Of a stretch of DNA of 6,072 bases, positions 1 through 6,072 are shown piece after piece. The stretch is from NCBI GenBank assembly GCA_903928955.1, contig CAIYTD010000292.1, forward strand, positions 1 through 6,072. Reading direction: 5' to 3'. Positions within the stretch are counted from its first letter, which is position 1. The number at the start of each line of letters is the position of its first letter. A program made the position numbers and the translations under genes. The notes beneath the pieces were generated by a model that was given only the letters and a program-made list of their open reading frames with translations, searched no databases and was not told the origin of the DNA. Source of the stretch: Oligoflexia bacterium. Lineage in GTDB: Bacteria; Bdellovibrionota; UBA1018.

Positions 1-52
1 GATATTAAATTTATTAATAAAATATGTCATTAGTTTGACAAAAATAAACATA
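1..52 (-). other. Very AT-rich non-coding segment after flhF
   Basis: Only 7 of these 52 bases are G or C, far below the coding sequence beside it. On the minus strand there is a small inverted repeat, TGTCA/TGACA (25-29 with 36-40, 6-nt loop), followed by a T-rich run. The 5-bp stem is too weak to call a terminator. A loose sigma70-like pair on the same strand (TTGTCA at 36-41 and TATTAA at 14-19, 16 nt apart) could be a promoter for the next gene, but in DNA this AT-rich such matches arise by chance. An open frame of 17 codons from an ATG at 49-51 runs off the window edge and does not resemble FlhG. Confidence 0.4.
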
Positions 53-1432
53 CTAAATGTTCATAACTAATGCCGCAACACGTTCTCGAGTCGCCTCCTC
101 AAGATCATCTGGAATTTTTCGACCCATTGTAAAATAGACTAAAGGCAACTTTACTTTTTGTGAAACATTATAAATAGAACCATAAATAGACGCTTCATCT
201 AATTTAGAAAAAATAATTCCTTTAACTCCCAAAACTGAAAATCGACTCACTGCATCATATAATTCAATATCACGAGTAGTAGCCGACAAAACTAGATAAA
301 CATTAATTTCTAAAATAGACTGAAGTACAGTTTGAATGACTTTTATGGAATCAGGATCTTTCTGAGAACAGCCAGCTGTGTCAATAAAAACTACATCACA
401 ATTCTGAAAATCTACCAATGCAGCCCTCAAATCATCGACACTATTTAAAGACCTAAAAGGGAGATTTAAAATCTTTGAATATGTACCGAGCTGTCCAAAA
501 TTTGAAGTTTTACTGTGGTCTATATTAATAAGACCCACTTTATAACCTTGCCTTATTTTTGCCTGGCTAGCTAATTTAGCAATAGTCATTGTCTTTCCGA
601 CACCAGTAGGACCAGCCAAAGCAATCAGATAGGGATTTCCACCTGCTTGAGATTCATGCGTTTGAATTCCCGACCAAAGTGAAGCAACGTCTACTGTCTC
701 CATGAATTCATTTGCTAGCAATTCGAAAACCTGTTCAGCAATTCCTGATTGCTCTAATCCTATTTCAAAGACTACTTTCTTGATCAGGGCATGAGCATAC
801 TTACGATCCACACCATGAATTACTAACTGTTCAAATGCATCTTGCAAAACAGGTGTATCTAAAAAAGTTTGTCTCAAAAAACTTTCAGCACCTGCACCTT
901 TCCAATTTATTGGAACTTGCGAGTCTGACTCCTTTTTCTTTAATTCCTCAAACATTTTCCGGAGGTCCTTCACCTCCTCTTCTAATGATGTTTTTGAAGA
1001 ACTCTCAGACTGCACAATCGCTTCAACCCTCGTATCCTTCTCATATTGCTGACCTTGCTCATCCTCAATATCAATATATCTCGTAGCTGTAATTCTATTA
1101 GATTTACGAGATAACTCTACCTGATCAGCAGTAGATTTTTTCTTCTCAATGTTTTTATTAGAATATTTTTCAATAATATCTGCTTGTCTTTTAGCAGGCA
1201 TGCTATTCATTCTGACTTTGCCTGCATCCGGTAATTTACTCTCAACCAATTGCTTCTTCTGTATCGACCGATCAGATACTGCTGCTGTAATTTCAACAGA
1301 AGATTTTGATAGTAAACCAAAACCTCTTCTATTTTGTTTTGTCTGTAAAATAATCGCTTCTGGACCCAGCTCGCGCTTTACATTATCTAATGCTTCTTGC
1401 ATGGTTGGAGCTTCAAATTTTTTAACTTGCAT
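53..1432 (-). CDS. flhF: Flagellar SRP-type GTPase FlhF
   Basis: FlhF is an SRP-family GTPase that recruits early flagellar components to the cell pole and, with FlhG, sets flagellar place and number. The chosen start is ATG at 1430-1432, giving 459 residues and the canonical MQVKKFEAPTMQEAL opening. It overlaps flhA by 11 bp and has AGG 7 nt upstream. A TTG seven codons earlier has no ribosome-binding site. Domains are an N-terminal B domain (about 1-60, with ELGPEAIILQTK), a charged, probably disordered linker with a short coiled-coil-like stretch (LEEEVKDLRKMFEELKKKE, about 150-168), a helical N domain (about 180-260) and the G domain. G-domain motifs are the P-loop GPTGVGKT (274-281), IDTAG (350-354) and SKLDEA (409-414), close to consensus. 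The second nucleotide motif, usually DTYR or DSFR, is DHSK (305-308), and the C-terminal GQ.VPDD-like loop reads GRKIPDD (437-443). These departures may alter GTP hydrolysis, but the reading frame is intact. Confidence 0.95.
   Translation of the reverse strand: MQVKKFEAPTMQEALDNVKRELGPEAIILQTKQNRRGFGLLSKSSVEITAAVSDRSIQKKQLVESKLPDAGKVRMNSMPAKRQADIIEKYSNKNIEKKKSTADQVELSRKSNRITATRYIDIEDEQGQQYEKDTRVEAIVQSESSSKTSLEEEVKDLRKMFEELKKKESDSQVPINWKGAGAESFLRQTFLDTPVLQDAFEQLVIHGVDRKYAHALIKKVVFEIGLEQSGIAEQVFELLANEFMETVDVASLWSGIQTHESQAGGNPYLIALAGPTGVGKTMTIAKLASQAKIRQGYKVGLINIDHSKTSNFGQLGTYSKILNLPFRSLNSVDDLRAALVDFQNCDVVFIDTAGCSQKDPDSIKVIQTVLQSILEINVYLVLSATTRDIELYDAVSRFSVLGVKGIIFSKLDEASIYGSIYNVSQKVKLPLVYFTMGRKIPDDLEEATRERVAALVMNI
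1422..1432 (-). other. 11-bp flhA/flhF overlap (coupled start of flhF)
   Basis: The minus strand reads ATGCAAGTTAA. It opens flhF (Met-Gln-Val) and closes flhA in another frame (Ala-Ser-stop, using TAA). Only a short AGG lies upstream of the ATG, so flhF translation probably relies on ribosomes finishing flhA. This overlap depends on accepting the ATG start; the TTG alternative would lengthen it to 32 bp. Confidence 0.7.
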
Positions 1433-3500
1433 AAGATAACCTGACCGTTCCAAATGATTTAACTGTTATACTAGTTGAAATCTCATTATGCGAAAGTACA
1501 ACTATATTAGGAATAAATCGATCAATAAGGGATTTCACATGAGACCTAATTAAGGGAGAACAAAGTACAATCGTATGATTAGATTGACTGGCCACCTCAA
1601 CTGCTTGCTGATTCAGTTGAGCAATAAAAGTTCTAACAAATTCAGGATCTATTGATAATTGCTGACCTTGATCCGTTTGAATGATTCCTGACGCTATTGT
1701 TTCTTCAATGTTTCGATCTAAAGTAATTAAAGTCAATTGACCATCAGGGCCTAACAGTTTCTTTGTAATACTTCTAGCTAGCGAAGCTCTCACCTGCTCA
1801 GTTAGGATAATAGGATCTTTTTGCAAAGGCGCAACATCTGCGAGTGTTTCGAGGATAGACTTCAAATCACGAATAGATACATTTTCTTTTAAAAGGTTTT
1901 TTAGTACTTTTAATATAATTCCAACTGGAAGTAAATTTGGAATCAAATCTTCAACTACTTTTGGGGCAACCTGCTTAAGATTATCCAAAAGACTTTGAAG
2001 TTCTTGGCGACCTAATAGTTCGTGAATATTTTGTCTAATAAGTTCTGTTAGGTGAGTTGCAATAACTGTAGAAAGATCAACAACAGTGTACCCTGCATAT
2101 GTAGCTTCATCTTTCTGTCTTGAGCTAATCCAAATTGCATCCAAACCAAATGCTGGCTCCTTAGTTGGAATGCCCGCAATACGATCAACAACATTTCCAG
2201 GATCCATGGCAAGTAAATGACCTACCATCAATGAACCCATTCCTATTTGAGTTCCTTTGAGGAGGACTTGATAGTCTCCAGGCTTAAGCTCTAAATTATC
2301 ACGAATTCTAAGTGACGGAATAATTAGCCCTAAATCTAAAGCAAACTGCTTTCTAATATTCGATATTCTTTCCAAAAGATCCCCATTTTGATCAGCATCA
2401 ACAATATTAATGAGACCATAACCCACCTCCAATTCCAATAAATCAACAGAAAGAAGATTTTCCAATTTATCTCCAGTATTTTTTAGTTTTTCTTGTGTCG
2501 TTTTTTTATTTTTCTCTGTCTCTATTAGTTTTGTCTGTTTATTGAGAGCATAAGTTATACCCATTAATCCAGAAGCTAAAAGCATGAATGGAATAAATGG
2601 GAGTCCTGGAACCAAGGACATAAATCCCATAATACCACCAGCAGCCATAATTGCTTTTGGTTTCATGAAAATCTGCCTAGACACCTCTTGGCTAAAATTA
2701 GTACTCGTTGCAGTTCTGGTAACCATAATTCCAGCTGCTGTTGATACTATTAGTGCTGGAATTTGACTTACTAATCCGTCTCCAACAGTAAGTAAGGTAA
2801 AGGTAGAAGCAGCTTCCCCAATTTCCATTCCCTTTTGAAGGGTTCCTATTATAATTCCTCCAAGCATATTTACTATAACTATTAAAATTCCAGCAATAGC
2901 GTCTCCGCGAACAAATTTAGAAGCTCCATCCATTGCTCCGTAAAAATCAGCTTCTTTTGCAATTTCAGATCTTCTTCTCCTGGCTTCTTCTTCATTTATA
3001 AGCCCGGCATTTAGGTCAGCATCAATAGACATCTGCTTTCCAGGCATTGCATCTAAAGTAAATCGTGCGGCAACTTCGGCAACTCTTCCAGCGCCTTTTG
3101 TAATAACTACAAAATTAATAATAACCAATATAATGAAAATGACAATTCCTACTGCGTAATTACCACCAACTACAAACTCTCCAAATGATTTAATGACGTC
3201 TCCTGCTGCAGATACGCCATCTTCAGCTCCGTGCAACAAAATCACTCTCGTAGTAGCAACATTAAGTGAAAGTCTAAAAAGAGTTGTAATTAATAATAAT
3301 GAAGGGAAAATACTAAAATCTAAAGCTCGAGTTGCATAAACAGAAGTTAACAACAAGACCACTGAAAAAGCTATACCCAGTGACAAGAGAATATCTAGCA
3401 AAAATCTAGGCATTGGAACAATCATCACAGCTAATATTGCTACCAATCCTACTGCTAGACCAAGGTCTGAGTTTCTAGAAATTCTATCTAATATGGTCAT
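1422..3500 (-). CDS. flhA: Flagellar export gate protein FlhA
   Basis: FlhA is the largest export-gate subunit; in known systems it forms a nonameric ring that couples proton flow to export and docks chaperone-substrate complexes. The 692 residues match the family length. The N-terminal half has about eight membrane segments (roughly 13-30, 32-52, 62-79, 112-134, 201-220, 240-262, 282-298 and 301-318). The conserved FHIPEP-family region is present: RLSLNVATTRVILLHG (76-91), then ITKGAGRVAEVAARFTLDAM (133-152), PGKQMSIDADLNAG (153-166) and RGDAIAGI (198-205). Asp200 lies where the proton-path Asp of enterobacterial FlhA is expected. A charged linker (about 320-350) leads to the cytoplasmic domain, with PGDYQVLLKG, GYTVVDLSTVIATHLTELI and a final VVLSHNEI element. 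The ATG start has GAGGA about 10 nt upstream, inside the flhB end. Its TAA stop overlaps the start of flhF by 11 bp. Confidence 0.98.
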   Translation of the reverse strand: MTILDRISRNSDLGLAVGLVAILAVMIVPMPRFLLDILLSLGIAFSVVLLLTSVYATRALDFSIFPSLLLITTLFRLSLNVATTRVILLHGAEDGVSAAGDVIKSFGEFVVGGNYAVGIVIFIILVIINFVVITKGAGRVAEVAARFTLDAMPGKQMSIDADLNAGLINEEEARRRRSEIAKEADFYGAMDGASKFVRGDAIAGILIVIVNMLGGIIIGTLQKGMEIGEAASTFTLLTVGDGLVSQIPALIVSTAAGIMVTRTATSTNFSQEVSRQIFMKPKAIMAAGGIMGFMSLVPGLPFIPFMLLASGLMGITYALNKQTKLIETEKNKKTTQEKLKNTGDKLENLLSVDLLELEVGYGLINIVDADQNGDLLERISNIRKQFALDLGLIIPSLRIRDNLELKPGDYQVLLKGTQIGMGSLMVGHLLAMDPGNVVDRIAGIPTKEPAFGLDAIWISSRQKDEATYAGYTVVDLSTVIATHLTELIRQNIHELLGRQELQSLLDNLKQVAPKVVEDLIPNLLPVGIILKVLKNLLKENVSIRDLKSILETLADVAPLQKDPIILTEQVRASLARSITKKLLGPDGQLTLITLDRNIEETIASGIIQTDQGQQLSIDPEFVRTFIAQLNQQAVEVASQSNHTIVLCSPLIRSHVKSLIDRFIPNIVVLSHNEISTSITVKSFGTVRLSYAS

Positions 3501-3505
3501 AAATT

Positions 3506-4585
3506 CTATTTCCTCAATCGATACACGTAGGCCAATACTTCAGCCACAGCTTGATAAAGAGCATGTGGGATAGCCTGACCAATTTTCACACTTTTATAAA
3601 GAGTACGAGCCAACGGAACATTTTCTACAAGTGGAACTCCAGCTTCACTTGCTATTTGCTTAATTTTTTGAGCAACAAAATCAGCCCCTTTAGCAACTAC
3701 TTTTGGAGCAGTCATTGTAGATTGGCTGTATACAATTGCAATTGCGATATGAGTTGGATTCGTAATAATAACATCTGCTTTTTTCACTGCTTGCATCATT
3801 CTGCGTCGGGCCATCTCCCTTTGAACTGATTTTATTCTAGCTTTTATTTGTGGGTCTCCTTCTCGTTCTTTATGTTCTTGCTTGGCTTCCTGTTTAGTAG
3901 TTCTTAAGTTTTTATGATATTCAAAGCGTTGTAAAAAAAAATCTACCACTGCAAATACTATCAAAACAGTTGCCATAGTTAGGAAAATGCTCTTTGCTGT
4001 CCTACCATAACTTAATAATAAATATCCTGGCTCTCCGCCCAAATAATGAGGAGCAAGCAAGATTTCAGACTTCACCAACATCACAGACATTAATAATACT
4101 AGGACTGCCTTAAAGATGAGACGAACTCCATCAATCACATGTCTCATGGACATTAGCCGCATGAAACCCTGAAGTGGATTAATTTTTTCAAAATCTGGCA
4201 TGAGTGGATCTATCGAAAATACAGTGCCTATTTGAAGAAAACTCCCTATTATTCCCAAAAGAAATCCAGCCCCACAAATTGGGAGCCCGACGACTACTAA
4301 AATTTCAAATACTTTCATGGAATAGATTTGTAGTATATGCGGTGAACTCAGATCAACGCGCGCAGAAAGATTAGTTTGAAATACCTCACGCATGAAGTCA
4401 GAAATCTGATCGGCAATACGAGAAGACATCAAATAAGTCGTCGTAGCTGTAGCAAACAAAGCCGCAAGAGCAGATAGTTCTTTGCTCTGAGCAACAATCC
4501 CCTTACTTCGATATTCCTCCAAGCGATAAGGTGAGATTTCGTCGCTTAGATCTTCTCTAGTTTTGTCTTCACTGCCGTCAGCCAA
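3506..4585 (-). CDS. flhB: Flagellar export switch protein FlhB
   Basis: FlhB is the membrane protein of the flagellar type III export apparatus that switches export from rod/hook proteins to filament proteins after hook completion. The protein is 359 residues, a normal length. The N-terminus (EDKTRED, then RLEEYRSKGIVAQSKEL at about 21-37) is the usual cytoplasmic leader. Four hydrophobic segments follow at about 38-56, 90-116, 154-172 and 195-216. Next comes the charged linker (about 220-262), then the autocleavage motif NPTH at residues 276-279, where family members cut between Asn and Pro. The cytoplasmic domain has the expected APKVVAKGADFVAQKI, GVPLVENVPLARTLY and AVAEVLAYVYRLRK elements and ends there without a long tail. 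The residue after NPTH is Ile, where many homologues have Tyr, a mild variation. The start is TTG, chosen from the strong upstream GGAGG and the lack of alternatives. It follows fliR by 3 nt and precedes flhA by 5 nt. Confidence 0.97.
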   Translation of the reverse strand: MADGSEDKTREDLSDEISPYRLEEYRSKGIVAQSKELSALAALFATATTTYLMSSRIADQISDFMREVFQTNLSARVDLSSPHILQIYSMKVFEILVVVGLPICGAGFLLGIIGSFLQIGTVFSIDPLMPDFEKINPLQGFMRLMSMRHVIDGVRLIFKAVLVLLMSVMLVKSEILLAPHYLGGEPGYLLLSYGRTAKSIFLTMATVLIVFAVVDFFLQRFEYHKNLRTTKQEAKQEHKEREGDPQIKARIKSVQREMARRRMMQAVKKADVIITNPTHIAIAIVYSQSTMTAPKVVAKGADFVAQKIKQIASEAGVPLVENVPLARTLYKSVKIGQAIPHALYQAVAEVLAYVYRLRK

Positions 4586-4588
4586 TAG

Positions 4589-5398
4589 CTATCCTCCACC
4601 CTTGATGGTTTTGATAATAGAGTTCATTGAATCAATCATTCTCTCAATATAGATGACGATCGCATCATGAAACATTTCTGCGCTCAAATACATCACTGCC
4701 AAACCCACTATGGCACTCACAGTAAAAGACAGCATAAACACATTGACTTGGGGAACAGCTTTAGAAATCAAACCAAAAACTACATTCACTGCAAATAAAG
4801 CCATTGATACAGGGCCAGCCATTTGAATTCCGAAAATAAAAACATCACTTGTCATTTTGATTAAACGAGAACTGAGAAGTCCTGAAAATTCAGCTCTTCC
4901 TAATCCTACCACTCGATAACTATCTAATGCAGCTCGAAGCATTAAATGGTGTCCATCTATTGCTAAAAAAATGAGCATCGCTAAAGCAGTCTGAAGCTGA
5001 GCAACAACTTGAGTTTGAGATTCCTGATGAGCATCAAACATACTTGCAGACGCGAATCCCATAAAATTTCCAATGAGATGACCTCCAAAAGAAATGCCAT
5101 CAAAAACAAGTCTAGCCGTGAAGCCTAAAAATAGTGCAAATAGAACTTCTAGTCCCAGTGTTGAGACAATTCCACCTGCGGTAGACGCCCACCGAACTGC
5201 ATCAGAAGGATGAATCAGCCCAGACGAAACGAGCGATGGAAAAAGTGAGATCGTAACCACCAAAGCCAGTAAAATCTTAACCGGAGCTGGGATTAAGCGA
5301 TCCCCGACGAAGGGAAGTACAGCAATTACTACGCTGAAACGCACTAATACAGCAAAAAATGTAAAGAGCTCAGATAAACTGAAATTAAAAAGAGACAT
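4589..5398 (-). CDS. fliR: Flagellar export gate protein FliR
   Basis: FliR is the single-copy membrane subunit that completes the FliP/FliQ export gate of the flagellar basal body. The 269-residue protein is a usual length and largely hydrophobic, with about six membrane segments. Recognisable family features, in order, are RLIPAPVKILLAL (residues 34-46), the GISFGGHLIGNFMGFASAS stretch with FDAHQESQ after it (101-128), IDGHHLMLRAALDSY (147-161), and AGPVSMALFAVNVVFGLISK followed by AVPQVNVF (194-221). The ATG start touches the fliQ TGA. A weak GGTGAG element lies 4 nt upstream, inside the fliQ end, so translation probably depends on coupling to fliQ. The C-terminus is KGGG, and the codons for these glycines double as the ribosome-binding site of flhB. 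No FliR-FlhB fusion is present: a TAG stop separates the two, although they share a reading frame. Confidence 0.97.
   Translation of the reverse strand: MSLFNFSLSELFTFFAVLVRFSVVIAVLPFVGDRLIPAPVKILLALVVTISLFPSLVSSGLIHPSDAVRWASTAGGIVSTLGLEVLFALFLGFTARLVFDGISFGGHLIGNFMGFASASMFDAHQESQTQVVAQLQTALAMLIFLAIDGHHLMLRAALDSYRVVGLGRAEFSGLLSSRLIKMTSDVFIFGIQMAGPVSMALFAVNVVFGLISKAVPQVNVFMLSFTVSAIVGLAVMYLSAEMFHDAIVIYIERMIDSMNSIIKTIKGGG
4593..4600 (-). promoter_or_regulatory. Strong ribosome-binding site of flhB embedded in the fliR 3' end
   Basis: The minus strand reads GGTGGAGG, containing the full GGAGG core, 7 nt before the TTG start of flhB. It lies within the last glycine codons of fliR. It supports the TTG at 4583-4585, because the frame has a stop just upstream (TAG, CTA, TTG) and the first in-frame ATG is about 50 codons in. 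Confidence 0.75.
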
Positions 5399-5668
5399 TC
5401 ATCTCACCCAAGACCCCGCATTTCCTAAAATATTTGCTGTGTACTGTTGAAGTACCTCTAACATCCAAGGTGCCATCACAATCAAAACAACTAATACAGC
5501 AACCATTTTTGGAATAAATGTAAGTGTTGATTCATTTATCTGAGTTACTGCTTGCATAACACTCACTAGAAGTCCAATTACCATAGCAGCCGCCAAAAGA
5601 GGTCCAGCTAGATAGATAATAGTTTTAATTGCCTCCGAACCCAGTGACATCACCATTTCTTCAGACAC
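5399..5668 (-). CDS. fliQ: Flagellar export gate protein FliQ
   Basis: FliQ is the small two-helix membrane subunit that packs around FliP/FliR in the flagellar export gate. The protein is 89 residues, the normal family length. It has two hydrophobic segments, about residues 14-37 and 50-72, separated by the conserved AVTQINESTLTFIPK stretch (about residues 40-54), which is the family hallmark. The start is GTG: a purine-rich AAGGAAGAGG lies in the 18-nt gap after fliP, with GAGG about 8 nt from the GTG. An in-frame ATG four codons later (EEMV) has no well-spaced ribosome-binding site. The stop codon TGA directly abuts the fliR ATG with no intervening base, which suggests translational coupling. 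Nothing looks damaged or unusual. Confidence 0.97.
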   Translation of the reverse strand: MSEEMVMSLGSEAIKTIIYLAGPLLAAAMVIGLLVSVMQAVTQINESTLTFIPKMVAVLVVLIVMAPWMLEVLQQYTANILGNAGSWVR

Positions 5669-5686
5669 TAAAATCCCCTCTTCCTT
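5669..5686 (-). promoter_or_regulatory. Ribosome-binding site deciding the GTG start of fliQ
   Basis: The whole fliP-fliQ gap reads AAGGAAGAGGGGATTTTA on the minus strand and is followed immediately by GTG. GAGG sits 8 nt upstream of the GTG, which fits a Shine-Dalgarno element. This favours GTG at 5666-5668 over the ATG at 5654-5656. Confidence 0.7.
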
Positions 5687-6072
5687 TCATCCAAAACTTT
5701 TCACAAGACTCCCCACTACGAGCTCCCAGCCATCTACCAATACAAACAATAAAAGTTTAAAGGGGAGCGAAATGACCGCCGGTGGCAACATCATCATTCC
5801 CATCGCCATGAGAACACTCGCGACAACCATATCTAGAACTAAAAAAGGCAAATACAGCATAAATCCAATTTGAAAAGCTGTCTTAAGTTCACTAATGATA
5901 AATGCAGGTACTAAGACCAAAGTTCCAACATCTGTACGGCTCTTGGGTTTTACTTCTTTTGACAAGCTCAGAAATAACTCCAAATCCTTTTCTCTTGTTT
6001 GACTAAACATAAATTCTCTTAAAGGTGCTTCAGCCCTCTGCAACGCTAAAGTTTGTCCAATTTTTTCATTCA
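5687..6072 (-). CDS. fliP: Flagellar export gate protein FliP, C-terminal part (5' end outside window)
   Basis: FliP is a core inner-membrane subunit of the flagellar type III export gate; in known systems five FliP copies assemble with FliQ and FliR into the export channel. The last 127 residues are visible and the reading frame stays open to the window edge, so this is a truncation by the window, not a broken gene. A TTG codon at 6041-6043 could be mistaken for a start, but family-like sequence continues upstream of it (NEKIGQTLA before LQRAEAPLREF), so it is read as an internal Leu. Family landmarks are PLREFMFSQTREKDLELF, then PAFIISELKTAFQIGF leading into a hydrophobic segment, then MGMMMLPP, SLPFKLLLF and DGW near the end. 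The MMM run (5789-5797) matches the methionine gasket known to seal the closed gate. Full FliP is usually about 240-260 residues, so roughly half is present. It ends in TGA, 18 nt before fliQ. Identity is very secure. Confidence 0.97.
   Translation of the reverse strand, partial: NEKIGQTLALQRAEAPLREFMFSQTREKDLELFLSLSKEVKPKSRTDVGTLVLVPAFIISELKTAFQIGFMLYLPFLVLDMVVASVLMAMGMMMLPPAVISLPFKLLLFVLVDGWELVVGSLVKSFG

Noticed and set aside
35..40. Perfect TTGACA -35 hexamer on the plus strand
   Set aside because: No acceptable -10 element lies 16-18 nt downstream (the 17-nt position reads TGTTCA). It would drive transcription antisense into flhF, and the region is AT-rich enough for chance matches.
25..40. 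Possible terminator hairpin TGTCA/TGACA after flhF
   Set aside because: The stem has only 5 bp with two G-C pairs and the T-run is interrupted, so it is too weak to call.
49..51. ATG beginning a 17-codon open frame off the window edge on the minus strand, possibly the next gene
   Set aside because: The predicted residues do not resemble FlhG or FliA, there is no ribosome-binding site, and the composition is simply AT-rich.
1149..1439. Plus-strand open frame of about 96 codons opposite flhF, with other plus-strand frames at 835-1086, 2584-2766 and 3551-3829
   Set aside because: They lie wholly antisense to well-conserved flagellar genes, have no recognisable domains and no convincing ribosome-binding sites. 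They are shadows of the real genes.
1430..1453. Upstream TTG start for flhF at 1451-1453
   Set aside because: It has no ribosome-binding site and adds seven residues ahead of the canonical FlhF MQVKKFEA opening.
5281..5340. GC-richer patch (about 53% over 60 bases) at the start of fliR, considered as a sign of transfer
   Set aside because: It is short, lies inside a conserved gene with a normal sequence, and is within ordinary local variation.

Overview
The window holds one uninterrupted minus-strand gene block of the flagellar type III export apparatus. In transcription order it reads fliP (5' part outside the window), fliQ, fliR, flhB, flhA and flhF. All six are intact apart from the window-edge cut in fliP. 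Coding sequence fills almost everything. The intergenic gaps are 18, 0, 3 and 5 nt, followed by an 11-bp flhA/flhF overlap. The only substantial non-coding stretch is the very AT-rich 52 bp after the flhF stop. No RNA genes, mobile elements, CRISPR arrays or clear terminators were seen.

How the genes work together: FliP, FliQ and FliR form the membrane export gate inside the basal body. FlhB is the substrate-specificity switch with its self-cleaving NPTH site. FlhA is the large export-gate subunit, with a cytoplasmic platform that docks chaperone-substrate complexes. FlhF is the SRP-type GTPase that places and numbers polar flagella, normally with FlhG, whose gene would be expected nearby but is not visible here. 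The presence of flhF suggests a motile Gram-negative-type bacterium with polar flagellation.

Organism: base composition is moderately AT-rich (individual 60-base lines counted at roughly 32-53% GC). The order fliP-fliQ-fliR-flhB-flhA-flhF occurs in many Proteobacteria-like lineages. The protein style is compatible with a low-GC Bdellovibrio-like or delta-proteobacterial relative, but this is only a tentative impression.

This is an ordinary, conserved housekeeping motility region, and I found no evidence of a previously undescribed system. The points most worth a second look are the unusual nucleotide-binding motifs in FlhF and the abrupt AT-rich break after flhF. The use of GTG and TTG starts with ribosome-binding sites lying in or against the preceding gene is a minor annotation point.
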